NCBI GenBank assembly: GCA_043228905.1
Contig: JBHGNT010000011.1
Coordinates: forward strand, 3,658,001-3,722,000
Origin: Azolla caroliniana
Taxonomy: Eukaryota > Polypodiophyta
Direction: 5' to 3'
Length of the DNA: 64,000 nucleotides
Numbering within the stretch: the first letter of the stretch is position 1; every line of letters begins with the position of its first letter. The notes beneath the pieces are model-generated. The model worked only from the letters and a program-made list of their open reading frames with translations. It made no database searches and was not told where the DNA came from. Both the position numbers and the translations under genes were made by a program. Of the stretch, positions 40,753 to 51,463 are shown piece by piece.

Positions 40753-43700
40753 CTAACCGGACTGGTTTGTCGTTACGCCCATCTGATGCCGAAGAGTCCG
40801 AAAGCGGTCTGCCGAAAGACACTTGGTCATTCCATCTACGACATTGTCGGTTGTGGATATTTTCTCTAGACCGATTTTCCCTGAAATGACGCAGTCCCGA
40901 ACGAAGTGATATCGAACGTCGATATGCTTGGAGGCGTTGTGGTGAACCGGATTTTTCGACAGGGCAACAGCACCTTGACTGTCGCTATAGACAACTGGGG
41001 CCGAGTCATGATCGACTTGCCGAAACGTGTGCGCCAGCCGACCGAGCCATAAGGCTTCTTTTGCTGCGTCGGACGCAACTACATATTCTGCTTCGGTCGT
41101 TGAGGTCGCTGTGCACTCCTGAAGTTTCGACTTCCACGAAATTGCTCCATTGCCGAATTTGAAGCAGTATCCGGTTGTTGATTTCCGACTGTCTATACAG
41201 CCGGCGAAATCCGAGTCGGTGTAACCGACTACGCCTGAGGTTCGGTTCGGGCCGAAAAGAATGCCGTGATCTTTTGTGCCAGCCAGATATCTGAACACAT
41301 GCTTGACTGCGTTCCAATGCGATCGGCCAGGGTTGTGCATAAATCTGCTAACGACTCCTACGGCGTGAGAAATATCAGGCCGTGTCGCGACCATCAGGTA
41401 CATAAGGGAGCCGACTGCCGGTGCATACGGTACCGACTTCATATCTTCCCCCTCCGGACCGGATGTCGGGCAGTCTCGCTGAGAGAGCCGAAGATTCATG
41501 GGGAGCGGGGTTGAAGCAGATTTGGTTGATTGCATGTTGAAGCGTTCTAAGACACGTCCATATAGTCGGTCTGAGACAAAAAAAGATGTCGTTTATCGCG
41601 ATGCCGACTAATCTTCATGCCAAGGATGTGTCGTGCCGGACCGAGGTCCTTCATGGCAAACTTCAACCGCAGTTGTCGAACGAGATCGGCAAGTTCGCCC
41701 GCGTGGCGTCCAGAAATCAGCATGTCGTCCACGTAAATGATGAGGAAGATGGGTGATCCATCTTGAGCTGTGTTGGTGAAGAGACAATGGTCCTCATCGC
41801 TTTTTGAGAAGCCGATCGATTGGATGAAGTCGTCGAACTTCTTGTACCATTGTCGCGGTGCCTGTTTGAGGCCGTATAGACTCTTCCTGAGTCGGCAGAC
41901 TAGATGTTCTTGGCCGGTTGCCACGAAGCCTTTTGGCTGCTCCATATAAATTTCCTCCTCGAGATCACCATGGAGGAAGGCTGTTTTGACATCTAGCTGA
42001 ATCAGCTCCAAGTTGTCGGCTGCCACGACGCCGAGCAGAAAACGAAGGGTTGTCATTTTCACCACTGGTGAAAAAATCTCGTCGAAGTCGACGCCATATT
42101 CTTGTCGGAAGCCCTTCGCAACTAATCTGGCCTTGTACTTTGGGGTGGTCGAATCAGACGTCTCTTTTAGTCGATAAACCCACTTGCAAGGAAGAGCACG
42201 TCGGTTCCTAGGTAATTCGACCAGATCCCAAGTCTTGTTCGCCCGAATGGAGTGCATTTCCGACTCCATCGCCAGATGCCAGGTGGCTGAATCGACAGAT
42301 GTCGATGCTTCTTCGTAAGACGTCGGTTCGCCGGCGTCGGTGAAGAAAATTCCAGGAGAATATCTCTCCGGAGGTTGCGACAGTCTCTCGGATCGTCGAA
42401 GTAGGATTGGGCTGTTCGCATCGGGTATCGAGGTCGGATGGTCCGAAACCGAATCATTCGGCTGTGCCGAGTCAGAGTTGTCCGAGTCGGTAGTGTAAGG
42501 TTCAGCTGCCCGTGAAGCTGACCGTGTGTTGAGAGCGGGGCCTTCTTGAAGGGTCGGCACATCGGAAAATGTTACCCTTCGGACTTCGATCGGTTTTTCG
42601 ACTGATGGGTTCATAGCCGACTCGTTGAACACAACGTCCGAACTTCGAACGATTTGTCTGCGTTCGGGGTCCCAGAGTCGGTATCCCATTTCGCCGTCGG
42701 ATCCATATCCAAGGAAAATGCATTTCCTGGACCGAGGTGCAAGTTTTCGGCGATCATCTTTCGGAATAAGGGCGTATGCCTCGCATCCGAAGATCCTCAG
42801 CTTGTCGTAATTCGGCTTACTGTCGATCCATAGTTCCTGAGGAATTTGAAGTCCTAGAGGTCTACTTGGCGACATATTGATTATGTGTACTGTCGTGAGT
42901 AGAGCCTCTGCCCAGAAGCCATCCGACAGTCCGGAGTGTTGGAGCATGGAAACTATCCGTTCTTGGATTGTCCGATTCATTCGTTCTGCAATCCCGTTTT
43001 GCTCCGGGCTGTGTGGTGCCGTAAATTCACGTCGGATGCCGCGTTGTCGGCAGAATTTGACGAATTCTTCTGATTTGAACTCTCCCCCATTGTCGGTCTG
43101 AAGGCATTTCAGCTTTCGGTCGGTTTGATTTTCTACCATAGCGAGCCAATCGGTGAAGATCGAGAAGACACGATCTTTGGTGCGAATTGGATAAGCCCAC
43201 ACCTTTCGAGTCGAATCGTCAATAAAACTGACGAAGTAAGAGGCACCGCCAAGAGAGTGATGCGGCATTGGGCCACAGACGTCCGAGTGGACTAAATCGA
43301 GAGGTCTCGTTTCTCTTGGTGCTGATGTCGGGTGTGATGCGGCTGCTTGTTTGCCATACTGGCAATGCTCGCAAAATTGATGGTCCGAGAAGGAGAGTTT
43401 GGGGATGTATCCGGCTCTAGATAGGTGCGTGATGCCGGCCTTGCTGAGGTGTCCCAGTCTTCGGTGCCATAGTGATGACACAGGAATATCCACCAGAAAC
43501 AGGTTACCCTCTCTGAGCGTAACATGTAACGGATACAGGGAGTGTATCTTGGGTCCTCTAGCAAGCAGGAGGTTCCCCCTGTGGAGTGTCCACCCTCCCG
43601 AAGAAAAACCGGCACGAATGCCGTCTTCATCTAGTTGTCCGACTGAGATCAATGGTCTTGAGAGCTCGGGTACATGTCGGACATTGTGGAGTACAAGTGT

Positions 43701-44766
43701 AGAGCCACCTGCAAGGTTGAGCTCTACTGTGCCGATTCCGATGATGTCACAGTGTTGTAAGTTGCCGACCCGAACTGAGTCGGAGTGACGGATCGTATAT
43801 TTCCCGAAATTGGGACCGATGAGGAGTCACATGAAATGACGCGCCCGAATCCAAGAGCCATGTGCTCGATTCTTCAGTCGTGAGCAGAACTTCTGATCCG
43901 ACTGGATTTTCGATTGATAGTATATTCGGGTCGTCCGGTAGTACATCAACTGAGGAGCTGACGTAATTGATCTCCTCATGCCGGCCACTCTTCTTGTTGT
44001 TCTTGTCTTTGAGTGCGCGGCAGTCGGCTTTGATGTGTCCGGGTTTCTTGCAATAGTTGCAGATTCGGTTATCCCGTGACTGGCTCCGTCTTCGCTGATT
44101 GTTCGGCGGCCGTGAGGAATCTCTTCCTCGTATGTTCGATCGGTCTGTCGAACCTTGTACTACATAAGCGTCTTCTGTTGAGTCTTTGGCGAAAGACTTT
44201 CTCCGAGCTGCTTCGGTCAGGATTGCGCTCGTGACTTCGGAGTATTTAACAGCCGTGGTTGACGCGTTGCACACGGTTGTGACGAAAGTTTCCCATGATG
44301 AGGGAAGGCTGCTCATGAGTATCATTGCTCTGATTTCATCCTCGATTGCCGTCCCCTGAGATGAGATTTGGGAGCTGATGCTTTCGTACTCATTGAGGTG
44401 TGCTTGAACCGAATCGGATTCTTTCATCCGCAGGTTGTAGAGGCGCCGGATCAGAAACATCTTCGTTGCGGCGACCTTCTTTTCGTAAGTGTCCGACAGT
44501 GTTTTCCACAGTTCGAATGCTGTCGTACACGATTGCACCGTAAAGTATACCGATTCCGATAGGTGCATCCGAATCGTGGCGCGGACGATTCTGTCCAGCT
44601 TCTGCCACTCAATTGGTTTGTATCCTTCTGGAGGTTCTTCATTTTCGATGGGATCGATTTGTCCCTTGACTATGAGATAGTCCTGCATTTGCTCTTTCCA
44701 GAAGTTGAAGTTCGATCCATCGAACTTTCGCAGACTCATTTCTGACGAGCCGGATGTTGATGCCAT
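40753..44766 (-). pseudogene. copia H gag-pol with two 1-nt frameshifts
   Basis: Starts MASTSGSSEMSLRKFDGSN at 44766. Gag, CNYCKKPGHIKADC and protease DSGAS are intact to FHVTPHRSQFR. At about 43802 an extra base (TTTCCCG where I has TTGCCG) shifts the frame. The integrase, connection and RT continue in the next frame (HSDVCGP, TDNGGEF, NGIAERMN, YVDD). At about 41556 one base is lost (CGTCCATATAG versus CGTCGGATATAG) just after FLSQTDY, and the rest of RT and RNase H runs in a third frame to 40753. All catalytic motifs survive. Apart from the two shifts it matches F and I closely. Confidence 0.93.
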
Positions 44767-45424
44767 CAAATTCGGTTTTGGTTGACGAAGCTCGGTTCGG
44801 AGTTGACTGTGAACCTTGTTGGAGTGCAGCCGGTTGGCTCACCCGATATCGTTCTAGTCGGATTTGAACCCGAGTCGGTTCGGCTTCGGAACTTGCTCAA
44901 ATTGACTCCGGTAGTTTGAGGGACAGAACCGACTGGTCTTCCCGAATGTTGCCGAGTCGGAGTGAGCCCGGTTCGCTTCGGATATATGTGCCGAATACCG
45001 ATTATTGAAACCGATTATCTGGACCGATTTTGCTTCGGTTGACTGCAGCGACGAGAGAGACAGATCCAACTGATCCTCTCGAATGTCGATCAGCCGAATG
45101 AAGCACGAATTTAGGGTTGTTGTCTTGAGACCGATCTGCACCGAGTGGTTACAACGAGCGGCGAACAGCGTTCAATGACCTTTTCGGATGCCGTTTAACC
45201 GAGCGGAGCACGATCGTGTCAATGTTGCACAAGGGGATTTCACCTCGAGCGGTTACGATCACAAGGAACAGAGTACGACCTGATGGCTTACTCCAAGCAA
45301 GATAATCTAACGCGATGAGGTGCAAACCTGGTTTTTCTTCTTCTTCTCTCTTCTTCGAATGACGCAGGAAACCGAATGCAGAGACGATGGCCGACAGCGG
45401 ATTGAGGGACCGACTACTGTGCAG

Positions 45425-45436
45425 GCTCTGATACCA
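45425..45436 (-). other. PBS of H
   Basis: GCTCTGATACCA on the plus strand, that is TGGTATCAGAGC on the element strand, two bases from the 5' LTR. The leader to the ATG is about 660 bp. Confidence 0.9.
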
Positions 45437-45438
45437 GA

Positions 45439-45731
45439 TGTTGGGGACAATGTCGTCTGTGCGGAAGATCTTGAGGCACTCGATTCCTGTTTATTCCCTG
45501 TGTATGACTGTTTGTAGGTCGTTGAGCAGAGAGAGAGAGAGAGAGAGAGAGGGAGAGGCACAAATAAGACTCTTTATTTCATAAAGCAATAATACAACAA
45601 CCAACCTTACAAAAAGGTTACAAGGTCACTATATATAGGGACCGACTTAGGGCAACTGCCCTTTATGCTAATTACATGAATGGCCATAACGGGATAATGT
45701 GAATACGTCCATTATACACATGTATTCGACA
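45439..45731 (-). repeat. 5' LTR of H
   Basis: 293 bp; I read no difference from the 3' LTR at 40267-40559. Confidence 0.95.
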
Positions 45732-45736
45732 CGGGG

Positions 45737-47832
45737 TCCCAGAGTCGGTATCCCATTTCGCCGTCGGATCCATATCCAAGGAAAATGCATTTCCTGGACC
45801 GAGGTGCAAGTTTTCGGCGATCATCTTTCGGAATAAGGGCGTACGCCTCGCATCCGAAGATCCTCAGCTTGTCGTAATTCGGCTTACTGCCGATCCATAG
45901 TTCCTGAGGAATTTGAAGTCCTAGAGGTCTACTTGGCGACATATTGATTATGTGTACTGCCGTGAGTAGAGCCTCTGCCCAGAAGCCATCCGACAGTCCG
46001 GAGTGTTGGAGCATGGAAACTATCCTTTCTTGGATTGTCCGATTCATTCGTTCTGCAATCCCGTTTTGCTCCGGACTGTGTGGTGCCGTAAATTCACGTC
46101 GGATGCCGCGTTGTCGGCAGAATTTGACGAATTCTTCGGATTTAAATTCTCCCCCATTGTCTGTCCGAAAGCATTTCAGCTTTCGGTCGGTTTGATTTTC
46201 TACCATAGCGAGCCAATCGGTGAAGATCGAGAAGACCCGATCTTTGGTGCGAATTGGATAAGCCCACACCTTTCGAGTCGAATCGTCAATAAAAGTGACG
46301 AAGTAAGAGGCACCGCCGAGAGACTGATGCGGCATTGGGCCACAGACGTCCGAGTGGACCAAATCAAGAGGTCTCGTTTCTCTGGGTGCTGATGTCGGGT
46401 GTGATGCGGCTGCTTGTTTGCCATACTGGCAATGCTCGCAGAATTGATGGTCCGAGAAGGAGAGTTTGGGGATGTATCCGGCTCTAGATAGGTGCGTGAT
46501 GCCGGCCTTGCTGAGGTGTCCTAATCTTCGGTGCCATAGTGATGACACAGGAATATCCACCAAAAACAGGTTACCCTCTCTGAGCGTAACATGTAACGGA
46601 TACAGGGAGTGTATCTTGGGTCCTCTAGCAAGCAGGAGGTTCCCCCTGTGGAGTGTCCACCCTCCCGAAGAAAAACCGGCACGAATGCCGTCTTCATCTA
46701 GTTGTCCGACTGAGATCAATGGCCTTGAGAGCTCGGGTACATGTCGGACATTGTGGAGTACAAGTGTAGAGCCACCTGCAAGGTTGAGCTCTACTGTGCC
46801 GATTCCGATGATGTCACAGTGTTGCGAGTTACCGACTCGAACTGAGTCGGAGTGACGGATCGTATATTGCCGAAATTGGGATCGATGAGGAGTCACGTGA
46901 AATGACGCGCCTGAATCTAAGAGCCATGTGCTCGATTCTTCAGTCGTGAGTAGAACTTCTGATCCGACTGGATTTTCGATTGATAGTATATTCGGGTCGT
47001 CCGGTAGTACATCAGCTGAGAAGCTGACGTAATTGATCTCCTCATGCCGGCCACTCTTCTTGTTGTTCTTGTTCTTGAGTGCGCGGCAGTCGGCTTTGAT
47101 GTGTCCGGGTTTCTTGCAATAGTTGCAGATTCGGTTATCCCGTGATTGGCTCCGTCTTCGCTGATTGTTCGACGGCCGTGAGGAATCTCTTCCTCGTATG
47201 TTCGATCGGTCTGTCGAACCTTGCACTACGTAAGCGTCGTCTGTTGAGTCTTTGGCGAAAGACTTTCTCCGAGCTGCTTCGGTCAGGATTGCGCTCGTGA
47301 CTTCGGAGTATTTAACAGCCGTGGTTGACGCGTTGCACACGGTTGTGACGAAAGTTTCCCATGATGAGGGAAGGCTGCTCATGAGTATCATTGCTCTGAG
47401 TTCATCCTCGATTGCCATCCCCTGTGACGAGATTTGGGAGCTTATGCTTTCGTACTCATTGAGGTGTGCTTGAACCGAATCGGATTCTTTCATCCGCAAG
47501 TTGTAGAGGCGCCGGATCAGAAACATCTTCGTTGCGGCGACCTTCTTTTCGTAAGTGTCCGACAGTGTTTTCCACAGTTCGAATGCTGTCGTACACGATT
47601 GCACCGTAAAGTATACCGATTCCGATAGGTGCATCCGAATCGTGGCGCGGACAATTCTGTCCAGCTTCTGCCACTCAATTGGTTTGTATCCTTCTGGAGG
47701 TTCTTCATTTTCGATGGGATCGATTTGCCCCTTGACTATGAGATAGTCCTGCATTTGCTCCTTCCAGAAGTTGAAGTTCGATCCATCGAACTTTCGTAGA
47801 CTCATTTCTGACGAGCCGGATGTTGATGCCAT
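45737..47832 (-). pseudogene. copia I gag-pol, N-terminal half (gag, protease, integrase)
   Basis: ATG at 47832 (MASTSGSSEMSLRKFDGSN); the in-frame TTG before it is not used. Contains the gag core, CCHC CNYCKKPGHIKADC, protease WLLDSGASFHVTP, zinc motif WHRRLGH...CEHCQYGKQ, and integrase VHSDVCGP, RTDNGGEF and NGIAERMNRT. It breaks at YRLWDP where H inserted. No other lesion is seen. Joined with 38349-40266 it equals an F-like polyprotein of the usual length. Confidence 0.93.
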
Positions 47833-48486
47833 CAAATTCGGTTTCGGTTGACGAAGCTCGGTTCGGAGTTGACTACGAACCTTGTTGGGGTGCAGCCGGT
47901 TGGCTCACCCGATATCGTTCTAGTCGGATTTGAACCCGAGTCGGTTCGGCTTCGGAACTTGCTCGAATTGACTTCGGTAGCTTGAGGGACAGAACCGACT
48001 GGTCTTCCCGAATGTTGCCGAATACCGATTATTGAAACCGATTATCTGGACCGATTCTGCTTCGGGTGGCTGCAGCGACGAGAGAGACAGATCCAACTGA
48101 TCCTCTCGAATGTCGATCAGCCGGATGAAGCGCGAATTGGGGTTGTTGTCTTGAGACCGATCTGCACCGAGTGGTTACAACGAGCAGCGAGCAGCGTTTA
48201 ATGACCTTTTCGGATGCCGTTTAACCGAATGGAGCACGATCGTGTCAATGATGCACAAGGGGATTTCACCTCGAGCGGTTACGATCACAAGGAACGGAGT
48301 ACAACCTGATGGCTTACTCCAAGCAAAAGGATCTAACGCGATGAGGTGCAAACCTCGTTTTTGTTCTTCTTCTCTCTTTCTTCGAATGACGCGAATACTG
48401 TGCAGGCCGTGATGAAGTGAAGAACCGAATGCTGTGCAGGCGGTGACGACGGCCGACAGCGGATTGAAGGACCGAATGCTGTGCAA

Positions 48487-48498
48487 GCTCTGATACCA
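48487..48498 (-). other. PBS of I
   Basis: GCTCTGATACCA on the plus strand, two bases from the 5' LTR; initiator tRNA-Met type. Confidence 0.9.
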
Positions 48499-48500
48499 GA

Positions 48501-48782
48501 TGTTGTAGACGAGGTCGTCAATGAGGAAGATCAAGAAGCATTCGATTCTTCTGAGTACCTGCGTATGACAGATTGTAGGTCGTGCACAGAGAGAGAGAGA
48601 GAGAGAGAGACACAAAAGACTTTCTTATTTCACAAAGAGACAATACAACAACCAACCTTACAAAAAGGTTGCAAGGTCACTATATATAGTGACCGACTTA
48701 GGGCAACTACCCTTTATGATAATTACATAAATGGCCGAAACGGGATAGTGTGAATACGTCCATTATACACATGTATTCGACA
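48501..48782 (-). repeat. 5' LTR of I
   Basis: 282 bp; read as identical to 37874-38155. Confidence 0.95.
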
Positions 48783-48853
48783 GGACTGACCGCAGACCGT
48801 GTTCCTAATAGGTAATAAAGGTTTCTCGTTTCCGGAAAAAAAAAGATAGAAAC

Positions 48854-49503
48854 ATGGACAGAGGAATGGGAAGCTTGCTTCCGATTGAAAAGCTCGATAG
48901 GAGCAACTATGCTTCTTGGTCATACAAGATGCACCAGTACTTGCTCGGGTACGGTTATTGGATTTATGTCAAAGGAGCTAATGATGCATCACCTGAGTTG
49001 AGACACAGAGATTTCTGGGCCTGAGAATAGGTGCCAAGCAGAGTTCTCTTTTGCTTTGCATTCGGGATGCCAAGATGCCAAAGGACGCTTGTGGAAATCT
49101 GAAAAAAATTTCCCCCCCAAGCACCACAACCACAAAGCTTCAACTCAGACATGAGTTGAGCAATGTTCAATAGAGAGAGATGTGGGCTGCCAAGATGCCA
49201 AAGGACGCTTGTGGAAATCTGAAAAAAATTTCCCCCCCAAGCACCACAACCACAAAGCTTCAACTCAGACATGAGTTGAGCAATGTTCAATAGAGAGAGA
49301 TGTGGGCTGACTACACCTACAAGATCAAGGAAATCTGTGACTCCCTCGCCTCCGTCAACGTGAACATCGAGGAGGGCGAAATGTTGCAGGTTTGCCTCGG
49401 AGGGTTGGCATCAAAGTTTGGAGTCAAAGTTCGGAGCATTCCGAACGGCAGTCTAAACGAAGGAGAATACGCTTTCGTTTTTCGAGCTACAATTGAGTGT
49501 GTC
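48854..49503 (+). pseudogene. copia J gag, N-terminal part
   Basis: ATG at 48854 (MDRGMGSLLPIEKLDRSNYA), matching G's MDRGMATSLPTEKLDRNNYA, then KMHQYLLGYGYWIYVKGAND. Stops occur near 49021-49030. A 120-bp exact tandem duplication (49069-49308) disrupts the middle. Reading resumes as KIKEICDSLASVNVNIEEGE and LASKFGVKVRSIPNG to the MITE at 49504. Confidence 0.85.
49069..49308 (+). repeat. 120-bp exact tandem duplication in J gag
   Basis: GCCAAGATGCCAAAGGACGC at 49069 recurs at 49189 with no difference that I can see over the whole unit, which contains a CCCCCCC run. The period is a multiple of three but the unit holds in-frame stops. Its exactness suggests a recent slippage or repair event, or a sequence assembly error. 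Confidence 0.95.
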
Positions 49504-50177
49504 TAGCAATGGGCCCGGTTCAGTTTCTTGGCCTTGAAACCAAACCAAACCATTTATTAATAATAAAAACTGAACCAAACTTTTTTAAAATTTTGAAGCC
49601 ATTCAAACCAAACCGTTTAGAGCTGAACCGTTAAACCAAACCGTTTACGAAAAATTTAAAACCAAACCAAACCGTTTTATCATAAATTAAAAGCAAACCA
49701 AACCAAACCATTTGTTATTGATATTAATCATTATACTTATTATAAAATTGTGTGAGAAAATCATCATAAATTTATTCATCATACTTATCATAAATTTTGT
49801 AATCATACTTATCATAAATTTGATCATCATACTTATCATATTTGAACATCACAAATGAAAAGGAGACTCTACATATAATGCATATAAATTTTAATAAGTT
49901 AAAACTAGAGTTTAAAATTAAAAGCTAAAAGTTAGTGCCTATAGGGAAAATTTATGAGTATTTTTTAACCTATAAACCTTTAAACCTTTAAACCAAACCA
50001 CATAAACCGAAACCAATAAGTCATTAAACAGTTAAACAACTAAATCCGAACCGAAGTAAAACCGATTAGTAACATTTGAAACCAAACCAAACCGTTTATT
50101 TATTTTCGAACCTATAAACAGTTAAGCCGCAGTTTTTCGGTCCGGTTCGGTTTGAGCCGAAACCGAGCCCATTGCTA
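49504..50177. mobile_element. hAT-like MITE, 674 bp
   Basis: Terminal inverted repeats TAGCAATGGGC...GCCCATTGCTA are perfect for 11 bp and continue imperfectly (CCGGTTCAGTTT against AAACCGAG, read inverted). The flanking 8-bp duplications AGTGTGTC (49496-49503) and AGTGCGTC (50178-50185) match at 7 of 8, the length expected for hAT. Subterminal regions are packed with AACCAAACC/GTTTA words; the centre is AT-rich with direct repeats of ATCATACTTATCATAAATTT. There is no coding capacity. It sits inside J gag, whose homology resumes on the other side. Confidence 0.88.
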
Positions 50178-50185
50178 AGTGCGTC

Positions 50186-50598
50186 GACGAGTACGCACAC
50201 TGTCAACAAAATGTTGTATACGGAGGTGGATCGGCCCCGTGCTCCTGTTGGACGAGGAGGATCGACACGCAATGGAGGCGGTTGATAGGAGTGAAACTCG
50301 AGGCATAATCAAAATGTCGACAACAATTCTGGACCCTCCACAAGTAAGGGGAGTCACGACGGCGCCAAAGGTCGGCAAGGAAAGGCCGTGACAGACTGTT
50401 GATATTGTGGTTGGAAGGGCCATAGAGAGAGCAAGTGTTGGAAAACATGAGCCGATTCGGACAAGGCCTGATCAAGCTGAGGAGACATAGATAGGCGTCA
50501 TAGATCACACTACGCCGAAGGCTCAAGGCGAGCTGAAACAGGCCCAACCTTCGTAATGAAGCACAAAGCCAATTCGATGGCGGTGAACACCTCAACAT
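50186..50598 (+). pseudogene. copia J gag, C-terminal part with zinc knuckle
   Basis: Continues J gag after the MITE: NKMLYTEVDRPRAPVGRGGS, SGPSTSKGSHDGAKGRQGKA (reading across a frame change), then the knuckle C-YCGWKGHRESKCWK at about 50397-50447 with one stop codon inside. SHYAEGSRRAETGP and MKHKANSMAVNTST end at C. This matches G at 16330-16740. Confidence 0.8.
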
Positions 50599-51453
50599 TG
50601 TGACGGGAGCTCGACGCTCCTTATGCACAATGCTCGGCCACAACCGAGATTAGAATCATACACAGAAAAAACAGGAAACGGAAAACACGCGACACAAAGG
50701 AGAAGGAAAAATGTACACAAGATGTTTACGTGGAAAACCCAAACTAAGGGGAAAAAACCACGGCAGCCCACAGGCTGCAAACTATCGCTATGTTTGAATG
50801 TACAACAGTGAGTTCACGGAGGCAACGACCTCGTGCTCACAATCCTCGCCACAGGCTGCGGTTACAACAGAGGTTACGACCTCTTCGTCTCACTCTCTCT
50901 GTGTACACTGTTACGTGCTCTCTCTTCTTCTTGCACTAACAAGAAATGACAACAACAACTACTACTAAAGGTTTGTCCTAAGTCATATTTATACTAATAT
51001 GACTTTTCGGCTATTTACAAATATAGCCCTTATGGACTCTCGGAAACATATTTACGAATATGTCTCCTCATTCGGTCTTGACCGGGTCTGCACCATCCGG
51101 CTCTCCGTAGCCGGGGACTCCTCATCCGGTTCTCACCGGGTCTACACCATCCGGCTCTCCGCAACCGGGGACTCCTCATCCGGTTCTCATCGGGTCTGCA
51201 CCATCCGACTCTCCGAAGCCGGGTACTCCTCATCCGGTTCTCACTGGGTCTGCACCATCCGGCTCTCCGTAGTCGGGTACTCCTCATCCAGTTCTCACCG
51301 GGTCTGCACCATCCGGCTCTCTGTAGCCGGGTACTCCTCATCCGGTTCTCACCGGGTCTGCACCATCCGGCTCTCCGTAGCCGGGTACTCATCTGATTTG
51401 TTCATCAGCACTGTTCTTCTCCCTTCCCATCCGGAGGGACCTGTCTCCCAACA
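50599..51453 (-). repeat. 3' LTR of C, with palindrome array
   Basis: About 855 bp on the minus strand from TGTTGGGAGACAGG at 51453 to about 50599. U3 holds six 54-bp repeats (about 51080-51385), each containing a CCGGCTCTCCGTAGCCGG-type palindrome (CCGGCT/AGCCGG arms). TATA box (plus-strand ATATTTATAC) near 50984-50993. (CT)n-like tract near 50890-50935. Confidence 0.8.
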
Positions 51454-51463
51454 AACTCCCCCT

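Larger units (their letters stand above)
40267..45731 (-). mobile_element. copia element H (F family), complete ends, two frameshifts
   Basis: 5,465 bp with 293-bp LTRs read as identical (40267-40559 and 45439-45731); TSD CGGGG at 40262-40266 and 45732-45736. Inserted in the same orientation into the gag-pol frame of I. The LTR variant (starting TGTCGAATACATGTGTATAATG on the minus strand and ending CCCCAACA) differs from that of I and F in several places and is 11 bp longer. Confidence 0.96.
37874..48782 (-). mobile_element. copia element I (F family), complete, split by H
   Basis: LTRs at 37874-38155 and 48501-48782 (282 bp each, read as identical); TSD GGACT at 37869-37873 and 48783-48787. 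Internal sequence on the minus strand is 48500-45737 and 40266-38156. Excising H and one CGGGG (5,470 bp) joins the two halves of the gag-pol in frame, so I was probably intact until H arrived. Target: solo LTR K. Confidence 0.96.
37469..48817 (+). repeat. solo LTR K (U family), split by element I
   Basis: K occupies 37469-37873 and 48788-48817 (435 bp once I and one TSD are removed). TSD AAGGT flanks it at 37464-37468 and 48818-48822. It starts TGTTGTCCGCC, has GTATATAAAGGGC at 37583-37595, and ends CCTAATAGGTAATA, where the U LTR ends CCTAATCAGTAACA; so its terminal CA has mutated to TA. It lies alone between leader halves of J with no internal sequence, the signature of LTR-LTR recombination. 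Confidence 0.8.

Noticed and set aside
51060-51390. CRISPR-like array of regularly spaced palindromic repeats
   Set aside because: The units are contiguous 54-bp tandem repeats with no unique spacers, lie inside a copia LTR, recur at 53960-54200 and (57-bp type) in D, and the context is plant DNA.
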